From: Brugia malayi
Lineage: Eukaryota; Nematoda; Chromadorea; Rhabditida; Onchocercidae
Direction of reading: 5' to 3'
Length of the DNA stretch: 64,000 bases
NCBI RefSeq assembly: GCF_000002995.4
Contig: NW_025062479.1
Span: forward strand, 23,246,721-23,310,720
Shown piece after piece: positions 37,367-49,700 of this stretch (position 1 is its first letter; every line of letters starts with the position of its first letter). The notes beneath the pieces were generated by a model. That model did no database searches and was not told the origin of the DNA. It saw nothing but the letters and a program-made list of their open reading frames with translations. The position numbers and the translations under genes were made by a program.

Positions 37367-37689
37367 ATGTCTCGTTTTTTCCCTTTCCCTTTTTCCCATT
37401 TTCTTACATTAATAATTTTGATGAAAAAAAAAAAAACGCCGTTTTTATTTATTTGTTTATTGATTAAAAAAAGAAATGAACATAACAAATAATGAAGAAA
37501 TAAAAATTTTTTTTTTTTAAATGTAAATGAAATGCATCAAATCAATGAATCAAACAATAATATTACCTGAATGGATCACTCAATTCCCTCTCTCTCTCTC
37601 TCTCTCTCCCTCTCTTTTTCATAAAACTTGTTTTCCTTTTCATATGTATTTTACATATCGATGAAATGTAAACATTGGGACAAATATGT

Positions 37690-37693
37690 GACA

Positions 37694-37727
<34 letters not shown>

Positions 37728-37752
37728 TAAACATACAAACATACACACACAT
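37690..37752. repeat. CA dinucleotide array
   Basis: Interrupted (CA)n with ATACA variants. Open frames on both strands here are artefacts. Confidence 0.95.
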
Positions 37753-39639
37753 ACATTTAGTTGAGAAAAGATTGGAAAAGGCGAAGAAGAAATTTGCTGC
37801 ATTTTGTTATTTAACAAACTTTCTTGAATTAATTTTCATTTTTATGCTTATATGATGAAAGCTTTGATTTTATTTTGTTTGCTATTTAAAAAAAAAAAAA
37901 AAAAAAAGTTTTGTCTTTTCTTTTTTGTTTTTTATTTGAAATGAAAATGAAATAAAAACAATGAAAAAAAAAAAAAGAAAAAAAGAAAGACATTTTATCA
38001 AATTGAATTCATCATTAATCATTTACATTTAACATACTATAATTTCATTTTGTAATTTATTTTATAATTTAGCCATATAAATTATTGTTTTAATTTTTTT
38101 TTTTTTTGAGGTAAAAGTTTAATTGTAATTTTAAGTTAAAATTTTTTTCAGAAAAAAAATTTTTTTTTTTTTTGTTAATTGTTTCATTTCGTAGTTTCTT
38201 TCTTTTTTTTCAAAAAAAAAAAAAAAAAAAAAAAAAAAACGGTCCGTTTTGAATTTTAACAAAAGAACTATTTGTAATTGTAAATGTATTGCCATTTTCA
38301 ATTTTATTCTTTCTGCTTTTTCATTAATTATTTTTTTCTTCTCATTAAAATGTTAAAATTCATATATGTGATGTGTTTGTGTTAATTTGTGGAAATAACA
38401 ACTTACTAGTACTATCTAAAAAGTTAGGTAAAAAAAACTGGAAATTGAGAAGAAATAAATTCCATTGCTTTTTCTTTTCCCCCTCTCTCCCTCTCTTTCT
38501 TTCTCTCCCTCTGAACAATATTAAAATGATAAAAATAAGAAATGAAATAAAACTAAAAATATAAAGTAAAGAAGAAAAAAAAAATGGGAAAAAAATTCCT
38601 TAATAATGAAATACTTTTCATTGGTTGAATTACTTATTAATTGTTAAGTTTTTTTGTTTTTTGTTTTTTTTTTTTTTCAATTTCCATAATAATTATTTTT
38701 TATTTTGTTTCCTACTTTTTACACTTATAATTGTTTTTATTGTTTAAGTTTAAATAATTTCACTTACTTTTCATCCGTAATATAATTTTATTACTTAAAT
38801 TTTCTAATTGCTAATACTCAAAAAAAAATAAATACTATAAATTGTTATAGAAAATATCAATTCGTTTTTATAAAAAATTTATCAAATTTCAAATTTCTCT
38901 TTTTCTTACCTAAATTTGCTTTCATTTTTTTTCTTTCTTTACTTATTTATATATGTTCCTTACGTAAAGTTACTCAGTTTCTTTTTTCATATTTTACGTA
39001 AAATTATTCAGTGTGCTTCTTCATGTTATATACCTTTACGTGAAGTCACTCACGTAAGTGTTAAAATTTTTCATATTTAGTTATTTTGTTCCAATTTTAT
39101 TCCTTTTTTTCATTTTGCACCTTCAAGCATTTACCTGTACCTGTAATTGTAGCAGTAATTAAGTGCTTCGTAATTATTAATATTAAAAATTTAAATATTT
39201 AAAAATTATCAACTACTTGCTTTTTTTTCATGCAATAATTATTCGGAAAAATATTAAAATAAAATAGCAATGTCAATCAGTTTTACCTGTTATTTGTGTA
39301 TGATAAAATTTGTAACAGAAATTTTTCTATTAGATAATTTAATTTATAAAATTTTTACCTATAATCTATGACCCTCCCCTTCTGAATTATTTTGATGTTA
39401 TAGGAAACTGTTAGCCATTTAGCTTCTTCAATGTCCGTCTCAGTTCAAAATTTTAAATTTCTATTCTTTTTCTTTTTTTTTCTTTTTTTTCTTTTTTTTT
39501 TATTGCAGAAAGTGCACCAACCATCGATTTGTTATTTTGCTTTTCGAAATAATAAAATCAATTTCTTTTCAGTTCGAAAAATAAAACGAAACATCGTTGC
39601 GTTACAGACGGACGTACATTACACTTATTGCACGTTATT

Positions 39640-42600
39640 ATGGATTTATTGATACAGCCGAAAAGTCGTGGAATCCGATACGAAGGTTACGACAACGATT
39701 TCATACAGTGTGTTTTCGAGGATTCAAATGTATCCGGTCGTAATGAACGATATGAATTTAGGTAAATAATTAAAATTTAAAATTTGATTAGCATTTAAGT
39801 ATTCATTAAGAAATTATGAATTAAATATGAATTAAAATCACAAATAAGTATTTCAAAGCATTCGTGATAATTATTTTGCTAATTAATTAATTACTTTCAT
39901 TTTCATTTAAGTATTCATTAAGAAATTATGAATTAAATATGAATTAAAACTACGAATAAGTATTTCAAAGCATTCGTGATAATTATTTTGCTAATTAATT
40001 AATTACTTTCATTTTCATTTAAGTATTCATTAAGAAATTATGAATTAAATATGAATTAAAACTACGAATAAGTATTTCAAAGCATTCGTGATAATTATTT
40101 TGCTAATTAATTAATTACTTTCATTTTCATTTAAGTATTCATTAAGAAATTATGAATTAAATATGAATTAAAACTACGAATAAGTATTTCAAAGCATTCG
40201 TGATAATTATTTTGCTAATTAATTAATTACTTTCATTTTCATTTAAGTATTCAGTAAGAAATTATGAATTAAATATGAATTAAAATCACAAATAAGTATT
40301 TCAAAGCATTCGTGATAATTATTTTGCTAATTAATTAATTACTTTCATTTTCATTTAAGTATTCATTAAGAAATTATGAATTAAATATGAATTAAAACTA
40401 CGAATAAGTATTTCAAAGCATTCGTGATAATTATTTTGCTAATTAATTAATTACTTTCATTTATTTGCAACAAAAAAAAAGATTGTCGAACAATGATCAA
40501 TGATTATATTTAGAAAACATTAAAATTAATATTATAATTTATGAGCTTTGAAAAAAACGCATGAATAGATAAAATGAAAAGTTTTAAATTGCTTACTTTT
40601 ATTTATGCAAATTTTACTTCTTATAAAATAATGAAATTAATTTATTTCAATAAAAAAAAGCAATTACAGATGTCGACCTGATTTGGAATGTTGTGGACGA
40701 ATATGTTGTATACCTCAAGAAAATATAATTCCTCTTTGGTATTTTTTTTTTTTTTATTAATTAATTATTTTAAATGCTAATTTTTTTTTGTTTTTTTTTT
40801 TTTTTTTTACATGAAAATTTGTTAACTAATTAATTTCTTTTATTTTTGATAATGGTCTTTTTTATTTTTATTTTTTAAATAAAAAAGAATTGCTCTCTAT
40901 TTCAGGTTGATGATACTGTTTATAATATTAGGATTACTTCTTCTTGCGGCTCTTCTCGGTACAATGATTTGGTTCCTTAGGAAAATCACAAAGCAAAACA
41001 AACCTTCGGACAAAGTAAAGAAAACAAAGAGTTAGTTTTCACTTTAATTTTAAATTACCTTTTTCTTATTTTTTTTTTTTTTTTTTTTACTTTTAGTTAA
41101 TCATTGAAAATACTCATTAAAAGCTAAGTGATGATTAAATAATTAAGTGATATAAAAATTCATTAATTAAATTGCGACACAAACAAATAAATAATATGCT
41201 CGAAGTCATAAGTTAAAAAAAAATATCAATTCTATCATTTTCTTAAAAAATGAAAATTACGAAAATTTATTTAAGTTGATAAGTTTTGATAATATTTTTC
41301 CATACATGCAATCTTCTAAATGCAATTTTGTAAAACAAGTTCAAATATTATTTATTATAAATTTTTTTTTTTCAAATTCAAATATATGTTACATTCAAAA
41401 TATTAGTTATCATATATTACTTATACATTTATTATACCTTGCTGTATTATTTTATATATTTATTATTTCTCATTCCATTCAATTCAGCTTCTTTCTTCAT
41501 GTTGCATAAATTATGATCTAATTTAAATATCACTTATCATTTTCTAATCAAACTGATATCGTAATATCTGGCTAATGTTTATTCTATATTTTTGCTACTT
41601 TCATTAAATTTGCTGAAAAGAAAAATCATTCTTTAATTAATTCCTTATATAATTATCAATTTAAAATAATATAATAAATGGCAATTTTGTTTGCAACTTA
41701 ATATTTTATGAAATTCAACACCAAATTACAACATGCATTGTTCATTTATATTAATAAATGTGTGACATTCCTCTTTTTCACATCCTTTATACTAACAAAA
41801 GCGCTTATTCATTCCTCCAAGTGACAATGTTTAAAATAAATGTAAAGCACAATTGCGCCATAGCGCTATTTTTTATATTCTGATATTAAATGCTATGAGT
41901 ATATATATATATATGATATGCATGCTATAAGATTCACTTAATTTCTGCTTATCATATGTCATTCTCTTTGGTTACTTAACAAAACAAAAATTTAAAAAAT
42001 TTCAGAATTTAAAACCCAAAATAACATTCTCTGCATCCATTTCTTCTACCTTTATAAAACTTTTACCCAACTTTTACCCAATTTTATATTTCAGCAATCA
42101 ATTATCAACCTGTTGCATTGGGATATCGTTCATACAAGCAAAATGAATCACAGGAAGGCCTTGGTACGGAAAATTTAATCCGAAAAGAAAAGGATGATTT
42201 ATACAGTACACCAAATGATAATGGAACATTACGTTCAATGCGTGGAAGACATGGCTACCGTAATCCATTATATACCACTACTACTAGTACAGTAAAAATA
42301 CGCGAAACATTTGATCGAACAATTGATGATGCTAATAATTCATATGATAAATCCGGAACTGGTACAGATACAGGTATCGGTACCGGTGGTGAAATAACCG
42401 GTCGATCAGAAATAACTGGGAATAATGATAATCGGAAGCAATTAAATACAGCAGGAATAAGACGTAATGAATATCAAATAGCTGAACCAATACCATTACC
42501 AAATACAAACAGCGGGCAATTCTCGGGCAACTCATCGGGACATTATTCAACTCGAGAAACATTTGAGGAACGATGTGAAGAGAATTATATTGCAGAGGAA

Positions 42601-42642
42601 GAAAAACCGTTACCGTATGCTGATACAAAAGAATTATTATAA
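39640..42642 (+). CDS. Cysteine-rich single-pass membrane protein (VOPP1/WBP1- or CX-like), long-tail form
   Basis: Four exons: 39640-39761, 40670-40738, 40906-41030, 42095-42642; 287 residues from this ATG. The ectodomain ends CRPDLECCGRICCIPQENII, a CC-x-x-x-CC arrangement as in VOPP1/WBP1-type proteins and nematode CX modules. PLW follows, then a transmembrane segment (LMILFIILGLLLLAALLGTM, about 64-85) and a Lys-rich stop-transfer. Exon 4 is a hydrophilic cytoplasmic tail with two related motifs, RETFDR and RETFEER, and ends ADTKELL. No signal peptide follows this ATG, and the frame stays open upstream to 39556. An acceptor CTTTTCAG at 39565-39572 could join an upstream exon, adding a segment with one more Cys (HRCVTDGRTLHLLHVI). 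The true N-terminus may therefore lie further 5'. Function is unknown. See the alternative terminal exons at 44949 and 46153. Confidence 0.75.
39792..40463. repeat. 112-bp minisatellite, six copies, in intron 1
   Basis: Units begin at 39792, 39904, 40016, 40128, 40240 and 40352. Copies are nearly identical; copies 1 and 5 share AAAATCACAAATAAG where the others have AAAACTACGAATAAG, showing a higher-order history (copy 1 type reappears as copy 5). It is intronic in the cysteine-rich membrane gene. Confidence 0.95.
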
Positions 42643-44948
42643 TGGAATTACTGTACATTTTTGATTATGTTAAAAACTCATCAAATTTATTCCCATCAAA
42701 ATTAAATCTTTTTTTTTTTTTTTCATTCTCAAACTAAAATTGTCACTGAAAATAACTATCAATTAAAAAATGTTTAAAGCACTCTCAAAATATTGGAATT
42801 TCTCGGGAATTATCAACTATATATTATATACTCAGGAATTACTCCTTTCATTTATAACCATAAGGAGATAGGAATAGATATCATGACATTTTAAAATTTA
42901 AATTTTTTTCAAAATTTTAATCTTTCTATTTTTTTTTTTTGATATATTATTTTTCAACGATTATTTCAGAAGAATATTAATTAGTAACAGTCAACTTCAA
43001 AGAGAAAAAAATTATCAAGAGAAATCATTAAAGAGAATGAAAATTAAGAATGTTCATCTTAATCACTCGTATTTATTGAACTAGTATCATACAATTCACT
43101 CAATTTAATTTTTAAATTTATTGAGAAGAATATTTACTACTTCAAAAAAAAAAAATCTATTCTAGGAGCATATTTATGCTATATTAATAATAACAGCAAT
43201 AATAAGAGTAATAATAATATCAATAATAATAATAATTAATAATTATAACAATAGTAATTAATAATAGTAATAATGGCAATAATAATCATTAATAATCATT
43301 AATAATGACAATAAATAATAATAATAATAATAATTGGGAATATTAGAATCATATTTCTTGCAATGAATTTTTGTGAATGTTTTCAAAAAAAGATTGAAAC
43401 TTGTTTTGCATGTTATGCTAACTTGCTTTACCATTTTTTTTTTTACTCCTTACTTTACTTATGCAATAAATGAAAATGAACATTTTCAATATTGTAAAAT
43501 GTTATTTCTAACAAAAAAAAAAGTGTTGTAATATATTGTACGATGTAAATATTTTCAAAAAAAAAAAAATTTTTTTCTTTTTATTTAGCTGTGTTTTATG
43601 CAAGCAATAAGTAATATTTTTTTCGTTTTTGCTTTTGCATGTATTTAAAAAAAGTGATAATATTATCACATAAAAATTTTAACTTTTTTTTTTCATATGT
43701 TTTTAAATTGTAAACTAAAAAATTTAATTCAGTAAATTCAAAATGAAATAACTGATTTAGCTATTCGGATGCAATAATACAAATATATGTTAAAGTTGAT
43801 AAAATTCTTTTACTGATTATTTCAGTTACCGATAAATATTTAGGTAAAATTTTTGATTGTAAATGTTTTGTTTTAACAAAATTTCAAAAGAGTTTATGAA
43901 TTTTTTTTGTTTCCTTATCTTTTAAAATAACTTTTACTTTAGATTAAACAGACTGAACGAATAGCATTAAAATACCTGTTATATGATTTAATTTTTATTA
44001 ATTTTTAACAGTTTTCATTTTCTCCATTTCCTCATTGAAGTTACAAAAAGAAAACAGTAAAAAACGTCATTAATGGAAGAAATTAAAAGGCGGAAATATT
44101 TAAAAAAAAAATTTCATCTATGTTTGAATTTCTACCTCGCAAAAAAAAAAAAAAAAAAATAATAGTCGTTGAATTGATGAAATCTGAAAAAATTTATACT
44201 GAAATTTGTCGAAAAGCAGCATTTATTTCATTTTTTATTAAATATTTAAATTAGAAACTGCATATTTCTGCGAGAAATATTGCAATGAATGAAATATTTT
44301 AAAAAATTTTAAAGTTAGCCAATTTTTGAAATTTAATCAATTTAACCATTATCACCAAAATTTGCTTAAATTAACATTTTGAACTGATAACTGAAATGAG
44401 AATGAATGTAGTTCAGATGTTGTGCAGCTATAAAGAGAATGAGATATTAAAAAAAAAAATCGAAATTAAGCAAAAAAAAAATTTTATAAAGAGACAACTT
44501 AATCCCTTTATTTCTCGTATTTGAATATCATTTTCAAAATTTAACATCGTTTGAATTATTATTAAATAATAAATTTGAATGTCATACACTAAAGTACCAT
44601 AAATACTAATCCATTTAGGATCAATTTTTTTTCGAGAAATTATTGATAATTGTTGTAAAGTATTATTACCTTAGGTGTCCTAAAAAAATTTAATCCTAGA
44701 AATGATAAAATTTCCGAACTGAAATTAAAAAACTGCAAAGAAATTAGAAATCATCATACTTATAATTTTAATCATTTAGTTTATTCTGAATTATGTTGCT
44801 ATTCTTAATGTTGATTAATTTTTTTTTTAAATATATTTTTCATTATTTATTGAAAATATTTCATTACCTATAAAAGGAAATGGATAGATACTGAAATTGA
44901 AATTTAAATTGCAATTAAAATGATGTAATTATATTTCAATGCTTTCAG
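42643..44948. other. Sequence between alternative terminal exons 4a and 4b
   Basis: AT-rich, with an AAT-type trinucleotide array at about 43170-43335 and many A-runs. No exon was supported. If the alternative-exon model is right, this is 3' UTR of the long-tail form and intron for the other forms. Confidence 0.5.
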
Positions 44949-45145
44949 AGAAAACAAAATTTGTGCCATCACCAATGGAAATGCAAAATTTAATAAAACC
45001 TGAAATGAAACAAATCATCAAACATAATTGTGATGAGATAACCTCAGCTTTAATACCTCAATATTTCGATCCACCGATTGAGCAACCACAACGAGCCGAA
45101 ATTGCTTTCTACAGGTGTCAAACTGATCAAGTCCCTGCCTATTAA
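44949..45145 (+). CDS. Alternative terminal exon 4b of the cysteine-rich membrane protein
   Basis: GCTTTCAG (AG at 44947-44948) opens an exon starting with two bases that complete a codon, so it accepts the one-base overhang of exon 3 (ends 41030). It then encodes 64 residues and a stop, beginning KTKFVPSPMEMQNLIKPEMK and ending RAEIAFYRCQTDQVPAY. The last 18 residues resemble the end of the exon at 46153-46373. There is no ATG with a credible independent start. The best model is an alternative cytoplasmic tail; a separate gene with missed upstream exons is the alternative. An ATCA tetranucleotide run follows the stop. Confidence 0.6.
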
Positions 45146-45177
45146 TCAATCAATCATCAATCAATCAATCAATCAAT
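45145..45177. repeat. ATCA tetranucleotide run
   Basis: A short (AATC)n run starts at the stop codon of exon 4b. Confidence 0.9.
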
Positions 45178-46152
45178 TGCTTTTCTTTATCATATTTATC
45201 ATTTGTATATTGGTCTTAAAATAGATGAAATATTTTCCTGTTTTCACCCATCCGGTATCATCAATCAAAAAAAAAGAAAAAAAAGAGAACCGATAAACAT
45301 TTTCATTGCTTTTTATAAAAAATTCAAAAAATTTCAAAATTATTCGAAAATTTAAAATTCTTTTTTATTTCAGTCAGCAATAGTTTTGATAAATATCTTT
45401 TAAACATTTACATCTCTCATTAAATATAAGTTTTGAAAATTTTCAAAAGCACAAATTTGAAGGAATGAAATGATAAATTTATGCTCAATTCGTATTTTCA
45501 GAATTTTTTTGAAAATCGTTCAACAAAAAAAAAAAAAAAAAAAAATTCAACACAACTTTTATTACTAAAATATTAATTTTAATATTTTCTGATGATTTTT
45601 ATCACATTTTTTAAAATATATTTAAATAACTAAATCAAAATCAATGAGTTTACATTATTTATTGATTTGAGGATTAATTCAATTTTGACTGTAATAAAAT
45701 TGTTTTGCCAGTGGCTATTTTAAGGAAAAAGTAAGAGAAACAGTAAAAAATTTAACATTTAAAAAGTAAGAAAATTTTGAAAAATTAAATAAAAAATTTT
45801 ATTCAATACTTTAAACATGTAATTTACAATTATTTTAATGATTTTCACTCACTAAAACTATCCTCATATGTGAAAATTATTGTTTGTTTACCTATTTGTC
45901 ATCAAATTTTCAAAATATTTCAATTTTTCTGGGAATGCTAAATACATTTTTGAATCAATATCTTTCAATTTTTTCTTTTTCCTATTTTCTGATTTGGTCT
46001 ACAATTCGATATCTACAAAATTTGTTTTATTTTTATATGCTTTTTCGTAATTAAAATAATGGTAATTGTTAGTATTTGCTATTCATCATATTAATTAACA
46101 ATTTCTGGCACTAATGAATAGATTTAATAAAATAGATGAAATCTTAAATTAG
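45146..46152. other. AT-rich spacer between exons 4b and 4c
   Basis: No coding signal was seen on either strand. A-runs and T-runs only. Confidence 0.55.
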
Positions 46153-46373
46153 ATAAATTGCTACAAAATTATATAATGAGCAATTTTAGGCCTTTTCAAC
46201 CGGATCCAATGAATGAGATGATCTTTCCGGAACCGATTCGATATACAGTTTCTTATCGTGATATCAATAACATTATCCGTTTGTGCAAACAGTTATCCGT
46301 ACAACTCCCAGAAAGCAAACGAGCAAAAATTTTGTATCGCAAACTTACTTTTAACAATGTTCCATCTTATTAA
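46153..46373 (+). CDS. Alternative terminal exon 4c of the cysteine-rich membrane protein
   Basis: The frame runs from an acceptor AAATTAG (AG at 46151-46152), which gives the same phase as exons 4a and 4b, to a stop at 46371-46373. A stronger-looking TTTTAG acceptor at 46189 would be in a different phase and fit exon 2 instead. The encoded tail contains FRPFQPDPMNEMIFPEPIRY and ends KRAKILYRKLTFNNVPSY. It parallels exon 4b (F-x-P-x-PM, PE, RAxI-YR, VPxY at the end). AATAAA at 46417-46422, 44 nt after the stop, supports a 3' terminal exon. Confidence 0.55.
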
Positions 46374-46747
46374 TATATAGATAAAAGCAGGTGAACTTTG
46401 ACCTGCAAAGATGATCAATAAAATAGCTAACCGTTTAATTAATCCTCTTAACTAAAAAAAAAAAAAAAAGTTTTAAAAAGGTTTATTTAATCAAGCATTT
46501 TACAATGGAATGAAAATGTAAGATAAAATAATTTCTTTCTATCACTTTTCTCATTTCAATCAAATCTTCATTTGTTTTATAAATAAAAAATTTTCATATA
46601 ATGAATAAATTTTGCATGCATATTCTAAATATTAAAATAAGTGAAATTAATATTTTTACTGCTCATTGTTAAATTTACCAGCGCAATTGTCCTGCGCATC
46701 TGTCCATTTCTTTATTCGAGTAATCGAAATTATCACAAAGACGAACA

Positions 46748-49700
46748 ATGTATGATAGTAATCATCTTGACATGAATTTATTTCAAATTGATCAAACATT
46801 TGCCAAAAGTTTCTGGTGTATTCCAGTAATTTTTCATTTATTTAGTGTAGCACTTGTATTACTTCATCCTGAAACACGAATTTTAGCCTGGTAAGCCTAG
46901 TAATTTTTAAGAATTTAAGTAGAAAAATTTTTAAAAAATTAAAAAAAGTCACAATCAATGGAATAACAGAATTAACATTTCAAGATTTATTTATTTATTC
47001 TTCATTTATAATTTTTCAGTCAACAATAGAAAGGAAAAAAAAATAAGAGCAAAGCGAGAGAAAAAAAGAAAATAAAAATTAAATTAAAATTAAAAGGGAA
47101 GAAGAAAAAATTTAATTTATCATTATTAGCATATTACTTTGAAGAAAAAATTCTCTTTGAAAAATAAATTTTATTGTAGGATGTTTTTCCGACGAACATT
47201 CATCCTCTCTTTGGCAACAATAATTTTAATCGAACAATTTGTAAATAATATTATAGTGGTTTGTTTGTTTGTTTTTTGCTTCCTATTCTTCTCTCATTTT
47301 TGAAATTTTTATTTTTTTTGTTTATTTATTTGTTTTGCTTTGTGAATTATTTTAATTGATCTTGAAGTTGACATATGCGTTCCTTTTCTCTTTTTTTCCG
47401 CATTTAAGAATTTATTAGATACTGAAATTCATTTAATATATAGTACAACTATATATATACATATAAGTAAGTTATTCACTTCCTTGTACTGTATCCGTGA
47501 TACTGTAACATCTGCAATATTCACGGCACCGTGACATCCACGATACCCGTAGTACTGTAGCATCCACAAAACAAGATACTGTAACGAATACAGTATCCGT
47601 GATACTTTAACCATTCTAACCCATCAATGGATTTCTTTTTATGGCACATTTAAAAAATTTTAGTAATATTAAAATGTAAAATATTAGGCGAAAATAAATG
47701 CAATATATATTAGAAACAATGAAATTAAGCAACTGAATAATAATTATGAGTATATCATAATTAATTATGAGAAATACTTGAAATTAAGAGAATAAATAAT
47801 TAATTATGAGAATTAAGAAAAAAAAGGCATACATTAATATCTGATATTGATAACTTATTCAAATTTTAAATTAAAATTTTATGTTTCATTGTAAAATTTC
47901 TAACGGTATGTGAAAATTTCAGGAGGCCACAAAAAGAAGTGTGACAAAAACTATATTTGGTGTGTTGTTTGATTATGAATAAATTTCATACTGAACGACT
48001 GATTTATTGATTTATGAAATTTGATAAGCTTGAAAAAAAATTTGCGTAAAAACAAATTTTTATAATTAAAAAAGAGTGATAAAAAATGACTATTATTGCA
48101 CGATAATAACAATTTTGAAAATATTTGTTCTTAAATTTTAGAAAAAGATATTGCAATTTTTCTTGAAAATTTTTATCATATTACGATAAAGAAAGCAAAA
48201 TTGCCTGAAAACATGAAATTTCGACTGTTTTGAAAAATTCCAAAAATAAAGAAAATTTAATTTTAAATACTTTTTCATTAATGCAATTATTTAAAAAACA
48301 AAAGTGACTGTTAAATTTTAATTACAAATGTTAATTATTTTGCAAAATGTTTTTACAAATTTCTATTGAAAATGAAGAAAAGCAGAAAATGCTTTTTTTT
48401 TTTTTTTTTTTTACTTGTTGTTAAATATTATTTAAAAATTGACAAATGCAAAAATTGATCAACGCTTTTCTGGTTAATAAATATAATAGCCAATTCAGGA
48501 AGATTAAACTTTTTGTTCAGGAAAACTTAAAAATAGCCCAATTAAAGGATAAATTTTATCATATCATATTTCTCAGTATTTTTCATCATTCTTCCTATTA
48601 CTTTAATATAGATTAATTATCACTTCAAACTGATTCATTATTTAATTTTAAATGAACAGTCATTTACAGAAACATCCAATACTCCTACAAATATTCCTAT
48701 TACGAAGGCACATTCCTTCATTATGTACGTTCATTAATTATTCAAATTAATCAGTAACATTTTAATTTCTTTCATATTTTAAATTTAAATTAAGCAAAAA
48801 AATATTAAATAATAAATTTATGGGATTAAATTTAGAATTCGTTAAAAATGACCCAATTAAAGGATAAATATCAGAATGTTGAGAACGAGAATGTAAAAAT
48901 ATTAAAACATACTAATGTCAATAGGTGGCTGAATTAAAATAAATTAACTTTTTTGTCATTTGGAAGTTTCTTCAAGAAATTTTAATCAAATTTTAATATT
49001 AAAAGTAAATTTCAATTTTATTTCAAGTTATAAAAATTAAAAATGGAAAAGTTTTAAAAAAGAGAAGGGATGTGAGATAATTTATAATGATAACAAAGTA
49101 GTAAAAGTGATAAGGAATTAATTCGAAATAATTTACAAATAAGAGATTACAAGAAAATTTTATAGATCGAATATCGGCGACCCATTGAAAGTGAGTTATT
49201 TCTTTTTCCGGAATCAAGTAAGTGTATCCAGTAAACTGTTATCAGTGAAATTGTTTACATTTTAAAATTTTTGAAATTAAATTTTCTCAGTCCATTAATG
49301 AATTAAACAGTTTGGGAGACATCAAAAATAAAAAAAAAAAACTTAAAATAAATGGATTAGGAATTTAGAAAGCGGAAGAGATCTGTTCCATTAGTTTTCT
49401 TACTTCTATTAAAAAATATGCAAAGTGATTTTTTTAATTTAAATTAATTTCTCAATTAAAAGGAAAATCACAAATTTTAGCATGATTTTTTAGCATTTTA
49501 AGTTCAAAATCAGACAAATAATTTATTAAAAAATATAAAATGAAAATTTTATGTTTCAATTCAAATAATTTTTATTATGAAACATAAGATTTTGATATGA
49601 AGCAATAAATGAAGTGTATAAATTAAAATAGTACTAAGAAATTTTAGAACATAAATTTCAGCATTTCAAAGACAGAAACAAATCAATTTATCAAGCAAAA

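Larger units (their letters stand above)
31261..39571. other. AT-rich stretch without recognised genes
   Basis: It contains the Wnt promoter on its left side and the upstream part of the cysteine-rich membrane gene on its right. It holds AG/CT tracts (31359-31408, 37334-37363, 37580-37615, 38480-38512), a CA array (37690-37752), a long perfect hairpin at 31701-31742, and a 200-265 bp duplication at about 33057-33500 (shared TCAAATAACCATCTAAATAA and TCAAAAAGCCCAA). An ACTGTA cluster lies at 36964-37032. No coding exon could be supported; a short signal-peptide exon for the downstream gene may be hidden here. Confidence 0.55.

Noticed and set aside
42332..42658. 108-codon minus frame
   Set aside because: It is the antisense shadow of exon 4a of the cysteine-rich membrane protein.
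47429..47614. 61-codon minus frame
   Set aside because: It is a reading of the ACTGTA/GTGATA repeat cluster inside an intron.
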